This document shows positions 11,269 through 23,408 of a DNA stretch of 64,000 nucleotides, in pieces; positions within the stretch are counted from its first letter, which is position 1, and every line of letters begins with the position of its first letter. Origin of the DNA: Polyodon spathula (Eukaryota; Chordata; Actinopteri; Acipenseriformes; Polyodontidae). The notes under the pieces were generated by a model. The model had not been told where the DNA came from and did no database searches. It saw only the letters and a program-made list of their open reading frames with translations. The stretch lies in assembly GCF_017654505.1 (NCBI RefSeq), contig NC_054538.1:52873786-52937785 (forward strand), read 5' to 3'. The translations under genes and the position numbers were made by a program.

Positions 11269-14020
11269 GATAAGTTCTTCACTGTGCGACGCAACTCTTG
11301 GCCACTGAACCCGACGTCTCTGAGAAACTGGGTTGTAGAGTGTGCCACAAATCCTCGACAACCCACCTCCACTGGGTAAACTCGGACTCTCCATCCTCTC
11401 TGTTCCGCTTCAGCAGCTAGTTGAGCATATCAAAGTTTCTTCCTCTCTCACGCTTCATCCACAGCATCTTTCCATGGCACTGTTAACTATACCAGATGAA
11501 CAAGGTGTGCTGATCCAGTCCACAAGACAATGTCTGGTCGAAGGTTAATGGTGGCAATCTCAGGTAGAAAAATAAGCTATTGACCAACATCTGCCAGCAT
11601 CTTGCAGTCTCTAACAGCTTCCAGTTGTCCTGGGCGAGGCTTGATTTTAACACCTTTACTTGGTGATTGCACTCCTGGATGGAGGATTATTATCTTTTGT
11701 GTGTAATGCTTTGATGGAACTGGTGATATCTTATTGGTCGGGTTACGGTTGTCTTCCAATGCTAAGGCCAAACATCGCAGCACTGGTCATGGCGCCAAGT
11801 AAACCATCCATGGCTAAGACCCACCTTGCGTCCTGTCAAAATGTGCCTTAATGTTGCAGGTAATGAACACAAAGGACATGAAGGATCCTCACCCACCCAG
11901 AGGTTTAGATTCTGTGGTGATGGGAGAATATCATATGCTGATTTGATGAGGAAACTGATCCTGCTCTGTTCCATTGTCTGTAGGTCTTGCCAGCCAATCT
12001 TGCATTGTTCCACACTTTCCCATCTCATCCATTCTTCCTGCTTGGCCTGGGAAACGGTCTTTACACACCTGATCCCCTCCTCCTGCTTTTGGACCTCGTT
12101 GACTACCAGCTTCCTCCGTTGAGCCGGGGTTGCCTTGTAGGAGGAGCTGAACTGAGACCAAAACCTCCTTTTCCATGCTGAATTTGCCTCATAATATCTC
12201 TGATTCGAAGGGCAGCCTTAGCATCTTCCACAGCTTTCTTTGCCGCCCATTTTCTTCCAGTTTAACACAGGTGCTGCCTCCCTTACGCATTTGTCACGTG
12301 AATCTACTAATGTCATTTCCAGTCTGACTTTGGCTCACTTAAACTCCTCGGTTAGAGCAGAGATTGGTAGCTGCAGTATTCCTTTGCCATAAACTCACAC
12401 TGCTGAGGCAGTTTGGAACCAACCATTTCCTGACGTATGAACTGATTTAAGCTTCCAGCTTCTCAACTGTTGTCAAGGAAAGTAGATCAAACTGAAAGCA
12501 CCAGAGTTTGTTTGCCTGGTAAAGCGCTGCTGTCTATGCTCTTCAACCCTTCCACTGCTTGTTGTCTAACTTCTCTCACACGAACTGTGTCCTTTAGATC
12601 CCTGTCATACCATCTTCCTAGACTTTTCACTGGCTTCTCGGACACCGTTGGTATTGCCTCGCCGTTAATGTAGAAACTTTTGTCTACTACTTTGCCTTTA
12701 ATTATAGAGATGCTCCTTGATTTAGTGGGCTTGAATTGCATTGTGCCCATTCAATGTTATTGGTTAATTTGCCCAACAACAGATTAGTGCAGGCTACTGT
12801 TGATGTCATGTCATCCATGTATGCTCGAATTAGTGGTAGTCGCATTCCATAAGCGAAGCACTTTCCTCCTACTACCCATTTTGATGCCCTTATAATAACT
12901 TCCATTGCCATGGTAAAATCCAGTGGAGAAATGGTACATCCTGCCATTACTCCAACTTCTAGGCATTGCCATGTAGTGCTGAATTCTGAAGTTGAAAAAC
13001 TAAATTGCAAATCTCCAAAGTAGGCTTTAACTAAGTTTGTTATTGTCATCAGTATGCTGAAAAAAATCAAATGCTGCCCAAAGAAGTTCATGTGAAACTG
13101 ACCATATGCATTAGCCAAATCCAGGAATGTCACATGGAGCTCCTTCTTCTTTTTTGCTGATTGAATTTGTTGCCAGATTACACCGATGTGTTCTAAGCAT
13201 CCTGGGAATCCTGGAATGCCTCCTTTTTGTACTGAAGTGTCAGTGAAGCAGTTCTTTAATAGGTAGGCTGCCAATCTCTGATCAATAATGCTGAAGAAAA
13301 TCTTGCCTTCTACGTTTAATAGGGAAATAGGATGAAACTGACTGATGCATGTAGAATCTTTTTATTTTGGTATAAAGACTCTACCTGCTCGGTGCCTTGC
13401 TCTTGGTACAACCTGTTCTTCCCATGGATTTCTACAGCATTCATGGAACTCCAGAAGCACTCTTATACTCTGTATGGAACTCCATTAGGCCCTGGAGATG
13501 ATGATGCCCTTGCTTTTTTTACAGCTTGCTATACTTCTTTCCACTTAGGTGCACGGTCCTCCATTTGGTATTGAGGTGGATTGATAGATGGAATATCTGA
13601 AGGAATTGACATAGGCTCCTGCCTTTTTGAATCTGTATGTGTTTCCTCCAAATATCTCTCCAGCTCAAACTTGGATGATTTTAGTGTGCCATTTCTCACT
13701 GGAGAATCTTTACAAATTTGAATGGATCTTTTTATAAAAGTTAGTTCTCGCACGCTCTTTCTTTTTGTAGCGTTTCCATAGGTGCTCAGCTCTGCGCAAT
13801 GTTGCAAGCTTATCTTTTATGACCCTTTGTAACAGATTCAGTCCCTCCTTCTGACTTTTTGTTTTGCTTTTTTCCATTGCTTCCTCAACTGCCTCCTTTC
13901 TCTAAGCGTTCAATCGCCTGCTGCCGTCTAGACTTCCAAGGTATAGTTTGTACTTTTTTTCAATTCCAAACCTCTTGCTTCCATATGCGTAGATGATGTC
14001 CCCAAATTTTATCCAGCTTC
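11195..14020 (-). pseudogene. R2/HERO-like non-LTR retrotransposon ORF, decayed
   Basis: Minus-strand fragments follow the order of an R2-clade protein. A pre-RT region (14020-13530) comes first. The RT core (13274-12702) has FLDLANAYGQ, GVMAGCTISPL and the YMDD active site at about 12810-12821. The post-RT segment (12750-12487) has EKPVKSLGRWY. A CPLC-type zinc motif lies near 11870. A restriction-like endonuclease region has RPDIVLW near 11530 and VPWKDAVDEA near 11470, ending WLWL...SQAQ at the TAG at 11195. Frame changes separate nearly every block, so it is dead. Family knowledge: these elements nick the target with a C-terminal PD-(D/E)XK nuclease and prime reverse transcription there. 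HERO rather than R2 proper is inferred from motif resemblance only. Confidence 0.85.
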
Positions 14021-14400
14021 TTTTTTAAAATTTACCTTTGAAAACATAGAGCTGGATACTGGCGACCAGGGTAGCTAACCCTTGCCAGCCCCAATGGGGT
14101 CTCTTTCCTCCTGTCAGCTGTCTCTCCATGCTGTCACAAGGTTTTTCCCTTGTTGCCAGCTACACTATTCACAGCAGTCACTGGATGTATCCAGTTCTTA
14201 GATGTTGAACTTCATGCTGATTTGAACTCGACTCTCTCCAAGATAAGCACCAACTAAGATGTAGCTTTGCAGTAAACTAATGTGATCCATCTGCATCTCC
14301 ATCCATTGCGTTGTTTGCCATCTGATGTAGATATCCTTCTGTCTGGTGTTGATTGCTGAAGTGTGGGTAGTGGAGGGTATTTATAGTGCTAACAATCTTA
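14021..14400 (-). repeat. Upstream copy of the LINE tail
   Basis: Positions 14201-14358 repeat the outer tail found at 10105-10270 and 10707-10875, same orientation. The decayed ORF is therefore bracketed by copies of its own 3' end, as expected if one element inserted next to another. Confidence 0.7.
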
Positions 14401-15024
14401 ATTAGCTAATGTGTAAATTGAGTGATTGTTTGATGTGAAGATTGGTGTCTGACCCTTGTCCCGAACTTCTGTTATGAACTTCATTTAGTAGAATTAGGAG
14501 ACTGAGAACAGCCAGTCCTGCCATAGTTTCCTTGCCTGATAATGGAGTGCTAATTAACTGACAGAAATAAGTTACCTTGTTTCTTTTAGCTTGCTGATGT
14601 CTGTAATGGTCTATGCACAGCGAAAGAGATCCCTCCATCACTACCTTTCTTTGTGACCTATACCATTGCACAGGCTCCTGTTTAGCCATTCCTTTCTTGT
14701 GTACAATTTACCAAAGTATAATTTACCATAATACAACTGGCAATGTTATAGACTTAGTGTGAAATAAACCACAAGCTTAATTTAAGGATTCTGATGGCAT
14801 GTTAACATTATTCTCTTTTCTTTAAAGCGTTAGATTATAAAAACATTTTATTACAATTAATGTATATAAATAACTCACACTTGAGTGCCTGGAGTCAGAA
14901 GTGAGTACAGAATATTAATACTCAACTACATTTCAAGACCCACCATGGCCGAGTTTTATTTAGATACATTAATTGTAATATTTGTTCCATACACATATGG
15001 ATGCAGTTTAGGTGGTGTGAAGCT

Positions 15025-15082
<58 letters not shown>

Positions 15083-15984
15083 TATTATTGTTTTATAATA
15101 ATTTAATGAATTGAGGGGCACAGAGACAAAGCTTCCTTATCTTGCATTGCTCGAGTTTCCTATCATGTCTGCCGGGTCGTCTATTTTAGATTTTACTGTT
15201 ACAGGGAGCTGTTCTTTCAGCACCAAGAAACGCTGCTTGGGTATGGTCCACTATGAAAGGTGCTATATATAATAAAGATTGATATTTTTTTAAATATAAT
15301 AATAATAATAATATAATAATAATAATAATAATAATAGTGATGATATGGACTAAGGATATATTTTAAATCAATATAAATTACAATTAAAACATGTAAATTT
15401 CAAGTAGGGTTTGCACTATTCTTGAGCTCCCCACCAAATTGAGATATACAAATACCATGCTTAATTTATTGTGGTTTGGACCTTCTAAACCAAGAATAGA
15501 CTACACATCCTTTTGTGAATGAAATGTAGTAGCTACATGATGAAAGATTTGTATGGGTGGACTGAGTTGAAAATAATCATATTTCTTTGTGTATTTGAGA
15601 AGATTATTGGAATCGGGTCTGAACCGGGTATTTCAATTTTGATTCGGGTTCTCAAACTATTTAGAAAAAACATGTTTGTGTGTAAATGTGTGAGGGGAAT
15701 AAAATACTGTAAAACTGGAGGATACTTAAAAGCTGTACTTAAAACAATATCATACACTGCATGAATTGTCCTGTATAATTAAAGTTAACAAAATAATCAC
15801 TAATCTCATATTTGCTGCAAAACTGTTTTAGTTACAACAGTGAAAGCCATTGTGTGCTTGTATATGAATCTTGTTAATTGCACATTTTGCCAAACTTTAC
15901 AATGAGAAAAATCTTTAACTACATGGTATGTGCAAACAGGTGAGTGCATATGTTAGGACACCAAAAAAAATACAAAAAGATTTT
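14401..15984. other. Non-coding, with (AAT)n repeats
   Basis: Trinucleotide AAT/ATT runs lie at about 15028-15080 and 15297-15336. No gene is recognisable; a 95-codon frame at 14402-14689 has no domain I know. Confidence 0.6.
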
Positions 15985-16064
15985 GGCTTTCTAAAAATAT
16001 AATTTAACCCCAAGCCGATGGGGTTGTGTTTCAGCTTGGGGTTAAATTACATTTCTAGAGAGCC
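15985..16064. repeat. 80-bp palindromic hairpin (MITE-like)
   Basis: Arms of 31 bp (15985-16015 and 16034-16064) match at all but about three positions; the inner 17 bases are perfect. The spacer is about 18 bp. It could be a miniature foldback element or an isolated cruciform. Confidence 0.85.
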
Positions 16065-16638
16065 GAAATTTTTTCATGGTTTTTAAATACTTATAAACAA
16101 GCACTAGTCTCGCAGTTCTATATCAGCATAAAAACAAAATGCAAATATAGTCTAGCTAAGTGCTATGTAATGCCTCACTCTAAACCTTAACATTTAGAAA
16201 TTGAATAAAGCAACAGTAACAAATCAACAAACTGACTGTCTTTTTCATGCACTTTTTTTTTGTTGAGTCCTAGATTTTGTTCTTTAGTGATTTTATGAAG
16301 TATGTTTAGTTTATTAGAACGATTTTTCTGTATTCATCATTGGAGTGGTCAATTGTGTTAGGTGCTGTGTTTGAAACCTTCTAATTTCACATCCTTCTCC
16401 TAGAGGTTTTTATTTAAAAAGAGCAATGTATTCACTTGTTTAGGTTTCACTCTGTTTTTTTTTTTTTTGTTTATCAGTGCCCCATACTTCAAAAAAATCC
16501 TTTCAGATGGCAGATGTAGCCATAATGCACATGTACTTCTGTGCAACTGTTGACAACATGGGGTATGACATTTTTAGTTGCATCTGCAGTGGCATTTCTT
16601 GTTGCTGATTGATGTGCAACTCAACTGTCAAGTGCACT

Positions 16639-17369
16639 TTGACAAAGTGGCTGTTGATTTGTGAACAGGTGCAGAGGTGATACAGTGCAGTAATAATAGA
16701 CAGACAACTGTAATCCAGTTTGGAAAAGGGATGTTTTATTTTTGTAATTCCCTATCTAGTGACCAAACAATAGGCTCCGACTATTCACATCAACGTGTAA
16801 GGCACGGAGAACAAAAGACAAGGATTGCAGCCCAAATAATACACACGTTATTCGCCCTGCAGTAATACTAGCCACGGACACCAGTCTGAGTGCATGCTGT
16901 AGTGCTTGTGGTGGGTGATAACAATTACTAATAGTGACTGTGGTGAAGTGTTGATCCAGCTTTGTGCTGTCCCAAGGCAACAGCTCCAGATACGTGTTGT
17001 TAGTCTGGTGGTTTACAAACAGACAATTACTAACAGACAAACAGACAAACAAAACACTCACGAATATTCTTTAAACACAGGTTTCTCTGGGTCTCTCACG
17101 ATTCTTCTAGTTTTAATGCAAAAACCAAGCAAAGGAGTAGATTTTATGCCATCACGCATGACAACTTGGTAAACAAGTGTAGCTGTCTCTACAATCTGCA
17201 GCTGCTACGTTGTTTCCCTTCCATGTCAATATGTTCTTGCAACGGAGTCTCGCCTCCTTCCAGACTGACCAACTTCCCAACCCTGGGAAAGAACTATCTG
17301 GCCAACCCGTCCAAAGGACCTTAGAGGTCGGGAGGTTTTACAACCAAGGTTCATTATATTTCTGACTCA
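16639..17369 (-). repeat. Solo LTR, degraded
   Basis: The overall layout matches the solo LTR at 20349-21063: the GACAAAGTGG end, a run of GACAGACA motifs and a GAGGTCGGGAGG block. The flanks GCACT and GTACT may be a worn 5-bp target duplication. An AATAAA-like signal is seen only on the minus strand, which sets the orientation. Confidence 0.7.
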
Positions 17370-17789
17370 GTACTCCACACGTTTGCAGAAGTGGATGTAA
17401 AAGCACAGTTATCGGTATTCGGGTGTGTTCTTGAAAGCACATTTGTGCACACACTCACCACCAGTTACACAGCTTCTAAAGCTGAGGTACTATTTCTGAC
17501 GCAATATTTTTAAATCTTGGATCTAACAATGTAGAAGTCACAATTACTCTCACATTTTCAACCGACCCAAAATGTTTTTGCAATGAACTGTTAAGTTATT
17601 TTGGCAAACTATACTTCACTGAGTTTGCATCAGCCTTTTTGTTTGCAGTTTTGTGTAGGCTCTGCGCAGTGTTTAGTTGTAATAGCCTTGTAATAGGTAT
17701 TATTTTTGATGCAGTTACTTGGAATTCAGCCGATTTCTGTTGTTTCCACTTCAAATACAGACATTTATTCAACAGCTGAAGATATAGCC

Positions 17790-18060
17790 TCCTATTGAGT
17801 AGGTCTTTGAATATTTGCCCCTAAGCTAGCAAGTGTTGCTGTAAGCAGCAGTTCAAACATTAAGAATGTGCTATTCCATTTAGTAGTCACTTCTTGTACA
17901 AGCATGTGAACAGGCTTTTTTTTAACTCTTCTGCATGACTTCAAGCTTTTCATGTACAACACAACTGGATTTAAAATGATCAACATCTTTGTTTGATTTA
18001 TCATGGCATGCAGTTAGCATCACTGAAGACTCCAGTGCATCATTCACTACTAAAGCCGGG
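17790..18060 (-). pseudogene. hAT-type transposase fragment
   Basis: Minus-strand frames give a VNDAL...VDHFKSS segment and then EVTTKWNSTFLMFELLL, the conserved TRWNSTF motif of ZBED/hAT transposases. They are joined across a frameshift near 17935. Both ends are missing. Confidence 0.7.
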
Positions 18061-18303
18061 AACACACTCCCCGATGCAATCGTTGCATCTCTCTCTGGGA
18101 AGTCTTGTCGCAAAAAAATTCTCTGAGAGCAGGCATCACACATTCCCTGATGAAATCGCTCGATATTAGGCACAATTTGTTTTTATCCCATTGTAAAACA
18201 CAAAACCAAGGTCCCAGCAATCGTAAAGTGGCAATGAAGTGAATTGGAGGCCGAAAGTTCAAAGCTATGGCAATAATACTTTCCGTTTTGGCGAGAAGGC
18301 AAT

Positions 18304-19961
18304 GTGATTGTGACAACTGTATCAAAAGTAGTGAGGCATCAGCAGGGTGCTCATGAGCTCCTTTTAATGGATGAAGACCCAAATGATTTCAGTAGCTTCT
18401 TATGGATGGACATGGAGTCCTTCTTTTTACTAGAGAAGGGTACGTCACTAATAATAAAAAAAAAAAAAAAAAATACCCAGTTCAGATCTACAATTTTCCT
18501 TTCAGAGCAACTGGCTATCGCATTGCGATTTCTGACTACAGGTACATGAAATTCAATGTAATGCTGTTATAATTATTATAATTCTTGTTGTTATTAACGA
18601 GAGATCCACAGTACCCATTAATAAACCTTCTTTCCAGGAGAACCCTACAAAAGTCATAGTCCTACTTGTACTGTGTTGTTAAAAGCACCATAGCGAAGAT
18701 TGCGCCCGAAACGTGTGTGACAATCTATCAAGTTCTTCATGAGGACTACTTAAAGGTTTGTATAGCCTATTGTGTGAATACAGAACTCTCATATCATGTT
18801 TCTGTGTGCTCATTAAAGTACCCATTGCATTTAGGTACAAATAAAATACGTTGTGTACTTGTAAGTTTTATTAAACAATATGCATTCATGTCTAATATTA
18901 TCTAAAATATGATACTCGTCATCTATTTTCAAAGATATACATAGCTCTGCACATGATAAATATTTACATGTAGACTCCCATTCACAAAATATCAAAAAAA
19001 TATTATTATTGACATTATTAATAATAAAAAATGTTTATTTGTTTAATAATAACAAAGTTTCTTTGTCAACAATGTCTCATACTAGGTTTCTGTTGATGTA
19101 GTGAATGGTGTCTTTGGAATCGATATTGCAGAATAAATTCTAGTATGCGCATTGCCATCCACATGTGTGTTGCTGTAGTTACAGGGATGTGTGTGTGTGT
19201 GTCTGCTTGAGGCTGAGGAGTCAGCATTTATCTGAATGGTGGCTGGTTTGCAGTTGGATGTGGGATGCTGAAACGCATCTTTGCTTCAAACAGTGCTTTC
19301 TGGATGGTATTTTTTACAGTAGCATTGGCTACAGGATCAGTGATCGAGTGTAGGGCTTTAACAAAGTACATTCCAAATAAAGTATCCTCATCCTCCTCCG
19401 GTCTCCTCCATCACTTTCTGCATTGATCTGAGGATGGCCAATTCTTCCTCTTCAATTTCTTTCTTTTCACATAGTTCTTAGAGTGGTTTTATTTGTTGCA
19501 GTTCCCGTTAGATGTTTTAGGTGCACTTTCGTTTTCTGTGAGAGGGTCATGTCTGCCATAGAGATCCTCTTCATTAGAGCTGTTCAAGTCCCATCACAGG
19601 ATAGTCCTCATTGGCGCTCTCCAGTTCTGTCACTAAAAAGTCAGTACTGACCGAAGTATACTGAAAAAATGAAAATTTCCAAAAGAAGTAATTCATCATA
19701 ATAATAAAAATAAATAAATAACTCAATAGAGAGCTCAATATTTGCATTTGCAAAAATATTGAAACATTAAAAAAGAATGGAAGAAAGTTGCAAAAGCTTT
19801 TCTCAACAGCTGGAACTTCCAATTGCTTAGGTGCTTTGGACGGGAAACCTGTAACCATACACCCTCCCCCACACACAGGATCTGTGTTTTGCAACTATAA
19901 ACATACATTCAGTGTAATCTTAATGGCTCTAGTTTATGCTAACTATCACTTCACATACAAT
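18304..19961 (+). pseudogene. Harbinger (HARBI1-like) transposase remnant
   Basis: Three blocks in order match a spliced Harbinger transposase. Positions 18366-18541 carry MDEDPNDFSSFLWMD and later LAIALRFLTTG, then a GTACAT donor. Positions 18683-18754 carry STIAKIAPETCVTIYQVL up to a GTTTGT donor. Positions 19770-19960 carry [10 protein letters not shown], then, after a frameshift, [17 protein letters not shown] and [15 protein letters not shown] contains the first catalytic aspartate. The gene is cut off at 19961 by the 3' end of an L2 LINE, so the later DDE residues are absent. An A-run inside the first block adds lysines. Family role: a DDE transposase that works with a Myb/SANT partner. 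Confidence 0.82.
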
Positions 19962-21345
19962 CAATCTTTATTTTTGTATAGCGCTTTTACCGGAGGTCAC
20001 CACAAAGCACTTTGCATGATAAACACATAGTTACATATACTCAGCAAATAAAACACACATAGAAATCTATATAATCAGTAATAAAACACCCATACAAAAT
20101 AAATAAAATAAGAATGTGGAAGCGAGAGTATCACTTTAAAAACTTGTGTAAGCCAAGCTATACAAATGTGTGTTTTAAACAAGATTTTAAAGAATTGGCA
20201 GAAGGAGCTACTCCTTTATAGTACTAGGCAAGTCGTTCTATAATTTCGATGCAATGTAGCTGAAGCATCTACCACCTGAGTTTTGTTTCTGAATACTTGG
20301 TATGGAAAGTAGCCTGGCGTCCTGTGATCGAAGTGGATTATTAGGAACTGTGGCAAAGTGGTTGGTAAGGGGAAAAGAGTCGCAGTGATGCGGTGCAGGA
20401 GTGATGAACAGACAACAGTGATTCAGTGAATAAGTGCTTTATTGCTCTTTTCCAGGTCTGGCGACCGTCAAAAATAATAAATCCCCGGCAATACACAACA
20501 ATGTGTAAAGCACGGGGATAACGAAAACAAGGGCACAGTCCCGAACAAAAACAATGGTACGGTCACCAGTCCTGGGTGATCGAAAACGTGCAGGTGCTCA
20601 GTGCAGTGATGCTCCGGATAGTGCTCTCCTTTCGACAGCTCCGGAGATGTGCATTAACTGTCTATTAGTGCGACAAAGACAGACAATTACAGACAGACAG
20701 AAAATAACACACAGCACGTAAAACACTCTTCACAAATACTCTGAGAGCTCCTCTCTCAGTCCTTCTCTCCTAACGTTAACCCAAACGAAGGAGAAGATCA
20801 GCGTTACCCTGGCCCCTATATGTAATCCCGCATGATATCGAGATAAACGTTTGCAGCTGCCTTATTACTTGCAGCTGCCTCTCGTTTACCTTTCAAATCA
20901 ATACAGTCTTACAACAGAGTCGCGCTTCCCTCCAGGCTGACCCACTTCCCTGACCCGGAAACGAACTGTCAGGCCAGCCCTTCCAGATACTTCTCCTCCC
21001 GTTCTTTAGCGCCCTCACAGGTCGGAAGGAAGATTCATCACCAGAACTCATCTTTCCGTCACAGGAACGTATGGTTTTAAAAGATCCTTTAAATAGGGTG
21101 GAGCTAAGCCACTTAGAGCCTCATAGGTTAATAATAGCACCTTAAAATCTATCCAAATCGAACAGGCAGCCAACACAAGGATGCCAGCACAGGGGTGATA
21201 TGATCTCGTTTCTTACTCCCAGTTAAAGCTCTTGCAGCAGCATTCTGTACAAGTTGCAGCCAAGATATAACATTGTTACTAATACTGGCAATAAGGCTGT
21301 TACAATAATTAATCCTTGAAGATATAAAAGTATGCATCAATCTCT
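19962..21345 (-). mobile_element. L2-clade LINE 3' end, split by a solo LTR
   Basis: On the minus strand 21340-21064 encodes the RT C-terminal region (FISSRINYCNSL, LQLVQNAAARALTG, HITPVLASLCWLPV, then LTYEALSGLAPPYLKDLL). It resumes beyond the LTR at 20348-20150 with RSQDARLL and NDLPSTI motifs and ends in a GCGCTATACAAAAATAAAG-like tail at 19962. It is 5' truncated as most LINE copies are. Its 3' end lies inside the Harbinger gene, so it inserted later than that element. Confidence 0.88.
20349..21063 (-). repeat. Solo LTR with perfect target duplication
   Basis: 715 bp with TG...CA ends, flanked by GGAAC at 20344-20348 and 21064-21068. Read on the minus strand it has a TATA-like ACATATAGGG and then AATAAAGCAC about 100 bp before the end. 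It interrupts the L2 LINE ORF, so it is the youngest layer of this nest. Confidence 0.93.
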
Positions 21346-21463
21346 CTGCTTGGAAAGCATACCACTCAGTCTAGCTATGTTTCTTAAATGAAAAAAGGTT
21401 TTTCAGGATAAATTCAGCAGTTCCTGTAAGTTCATTTCAAAGTTTCAAAGTAAAGATTTAACC

Positions 21464-23009
21464 ATGAGCACCAAGGCGCTTTCAAAAGAACTCCAGGACA
21501 AAGTTGTTGAAAGGCACTGTAGGGTCGCAAAATAAAGTGCAGAGATGTCAGAGACAATCAATCACCACCAATTGTTGCATCAAAGGTTTATTGCAGTGGT
21601 CATCAAAATACAGACCGCTCTGGAGAATAACAGTCACTTCATCAGTAACTACTGTATTCTGCCAGGGTAAAGCACATACATGGGTTATATAGTTTCTACA
21701 TAAAATCCCCGGCTCCTATCAGGATTTGGCATGCAGCAGACAATTCATCCATCCCTACCCCCTAAACTCATATACTCAACCAATAGAGGATAGCTGTGGG
21801 GCATGATTGCCCCCTCCATTGCGGTTGTTATGTTCACTTCGGCTTGGAATTTATGACCTAGCAAGCAAGCAGACATTACCCTTCTTCTACTATCCCCCCC
21901 CACTGCCCCTGGACATCTGACCCAAACTAATGGTGTACTGAAACATTCCACACTTCCCCCCTCCTTTCACAAATTCCTTACTAAACATTGTAAAACCGCA
22001 CCCAAATGATCGTTGGTTGATACTGCTATCCTGTTCGGTTCCTTCAGCACAGATCAGGGAATGGGTATAAAAAAATATCAAAGCCCTTGAATATCCCTTG
22101 GAGCACATTCAAGACGATTATTAAGAAGTGGAAGGTGTATGGCACCACCAAGACCCTGCCTAGATCAGGCCGTCCCTCCAAACTGGATGACCGAGCAAGG
22201 AGAATGATCAGAGAGGCTACCAAGAGGCCAATGGCAACTTTTCAAGAGCTGCAGGTTTTTATGGCCAAGACTGGTCAAAGTGTGCATGTGACAACAATAT
22301 CCTAAGCACTTCATAAATCTGGCCTGTGTGGTAGGGTGGCAAAAAGGAAACCATTACTCAAGAAAGCCAACCTTCAATCCCATTTGAAGTATGCGCAAAA
22401 AAAAAAAAAAAAAAACCTTCTGTTGCCATGTGGCAAAGTTTTGTGGTCTGACGAAACTAAAATGGAACTTTTTGGCCTAAATGGAAAGTGTTATGTTTGG
22501 CGCAAACCCAATACGGTGCATCACTCAAAGAACACCATCCCTACTGAGAAGCATAGTGGAGGTAGCATCATGTTATGGGAATGCTTTTCATTGGCAGGGA
22601 CTGAGGCACTTGTCTGGATAGAAGGGGAAATGCATGTAGCAAGGTATAGAGAAGTCCTTGAGGAAAACCTGCTGCCCTCTGCAAGAAAGCTGAAACTGGG
22701 ATGGAAATTCACCTTTCAGTATGACAAAGATCCAAAGTATTCAGCCAAAGCTACACTGGAGTGGCTAAGGAACAAAAAGGTAAATGTCCTTGAGTGGCCC
22801 AGTCAGAGCCCTGACCTAAATCAAATTTGTGGCATGACTTGAAGATTGCTGTCCATCAACGCTCCCCAAGGAACTTGACAGAGCTTGAACAGTTTTGTAA
22901 AGAAGAATGGTCACATATTGCCAGATCTTGGTATGCAAAGTTGGTAGAGACCTCTCCCAACAGACTCACAGCTGTAATTGCTGCCAAAGGTGCTTCCACC
23001 AAGTATTAA
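21464..23009 (+). pseudogene. Tc1-like transposase split by a solo LTR
   Basis: The start MSTKALSKELQDK at 21464 reads into the LTR at 21518; across it the frame resumes RSGNGYKKIS, then GRPSKLDDRARRMI. The catalytic domain has [10 protein letters not shown] (D1) and [13 protein letters not shown] (D2). A deletion at about 22820 removes the PIE of NPIEN, so the third acidic residue is gone. Other damage is a TAA at 22303-22305 and an A-run at about 22399. The gene ends VIAAKGASTKY at 23009. A Tc1-type right terminus ends near 23216; the left terminus is missing. Confidence 0.9.
21518..22046 (-). repeat. Solo LTR inside the Tc1-like ORF
   Basis: 529 bp flanked by GCAC at 21514-21517 and 22047-22050. 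Removing it and one GCAC restores the transposase frame, which fixes both boundaries. On the minus strand GCAATAAACC near 21592 supplies a poly(A) signal. Confidence 0.9.
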
Positions 23010-23216
23010 CTCAGGGGGGTGGAGACTTATCCAATTATGATCTTTCAGTTTTGTATTTAATATATACTTTTTTTTTCTCAATAAAAACTTTTTTTCCCCT
23101 TGGAGTATGGTGTGTAGATAAGTGGAAAAAATCCACATTTTAAATGCATGAAACTCTGAGGCACTAATACAGCAAAATGTGAAAAAAGTTTAGAGGGTCT
23201 AGACTTTCTATAGGCA

Positions 23217-23408
23217 TTATACGTAAGGTATAAACCATGACGGGCTGTGCGGTATATATATATATGTACACACACACACACACACACACACATACCATGC
23301 CTGGGGTGATGATAAGACTCGAGGCATTAGCCGAGGGCCTTTGACCACCCCTGAAGTGGTATATATCATCTGAACCACACAGCCCGAAGTGGTTTATACT
23401 GCTTATAA
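23217..23408. mobile_element. MITE with about 35-bp terminal inverted repeats
   Basis: The ends TTATACGTAAGGTATAAACC and, reverse-complemented, TTATAAGCAGTATAAACC continue into a shared CGGGCTGTG. The interior has a (TA)n(CA)n tract at about 23253-23292. It abuts the right terminus of the Tc1-like element. Confidence 0.7.
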
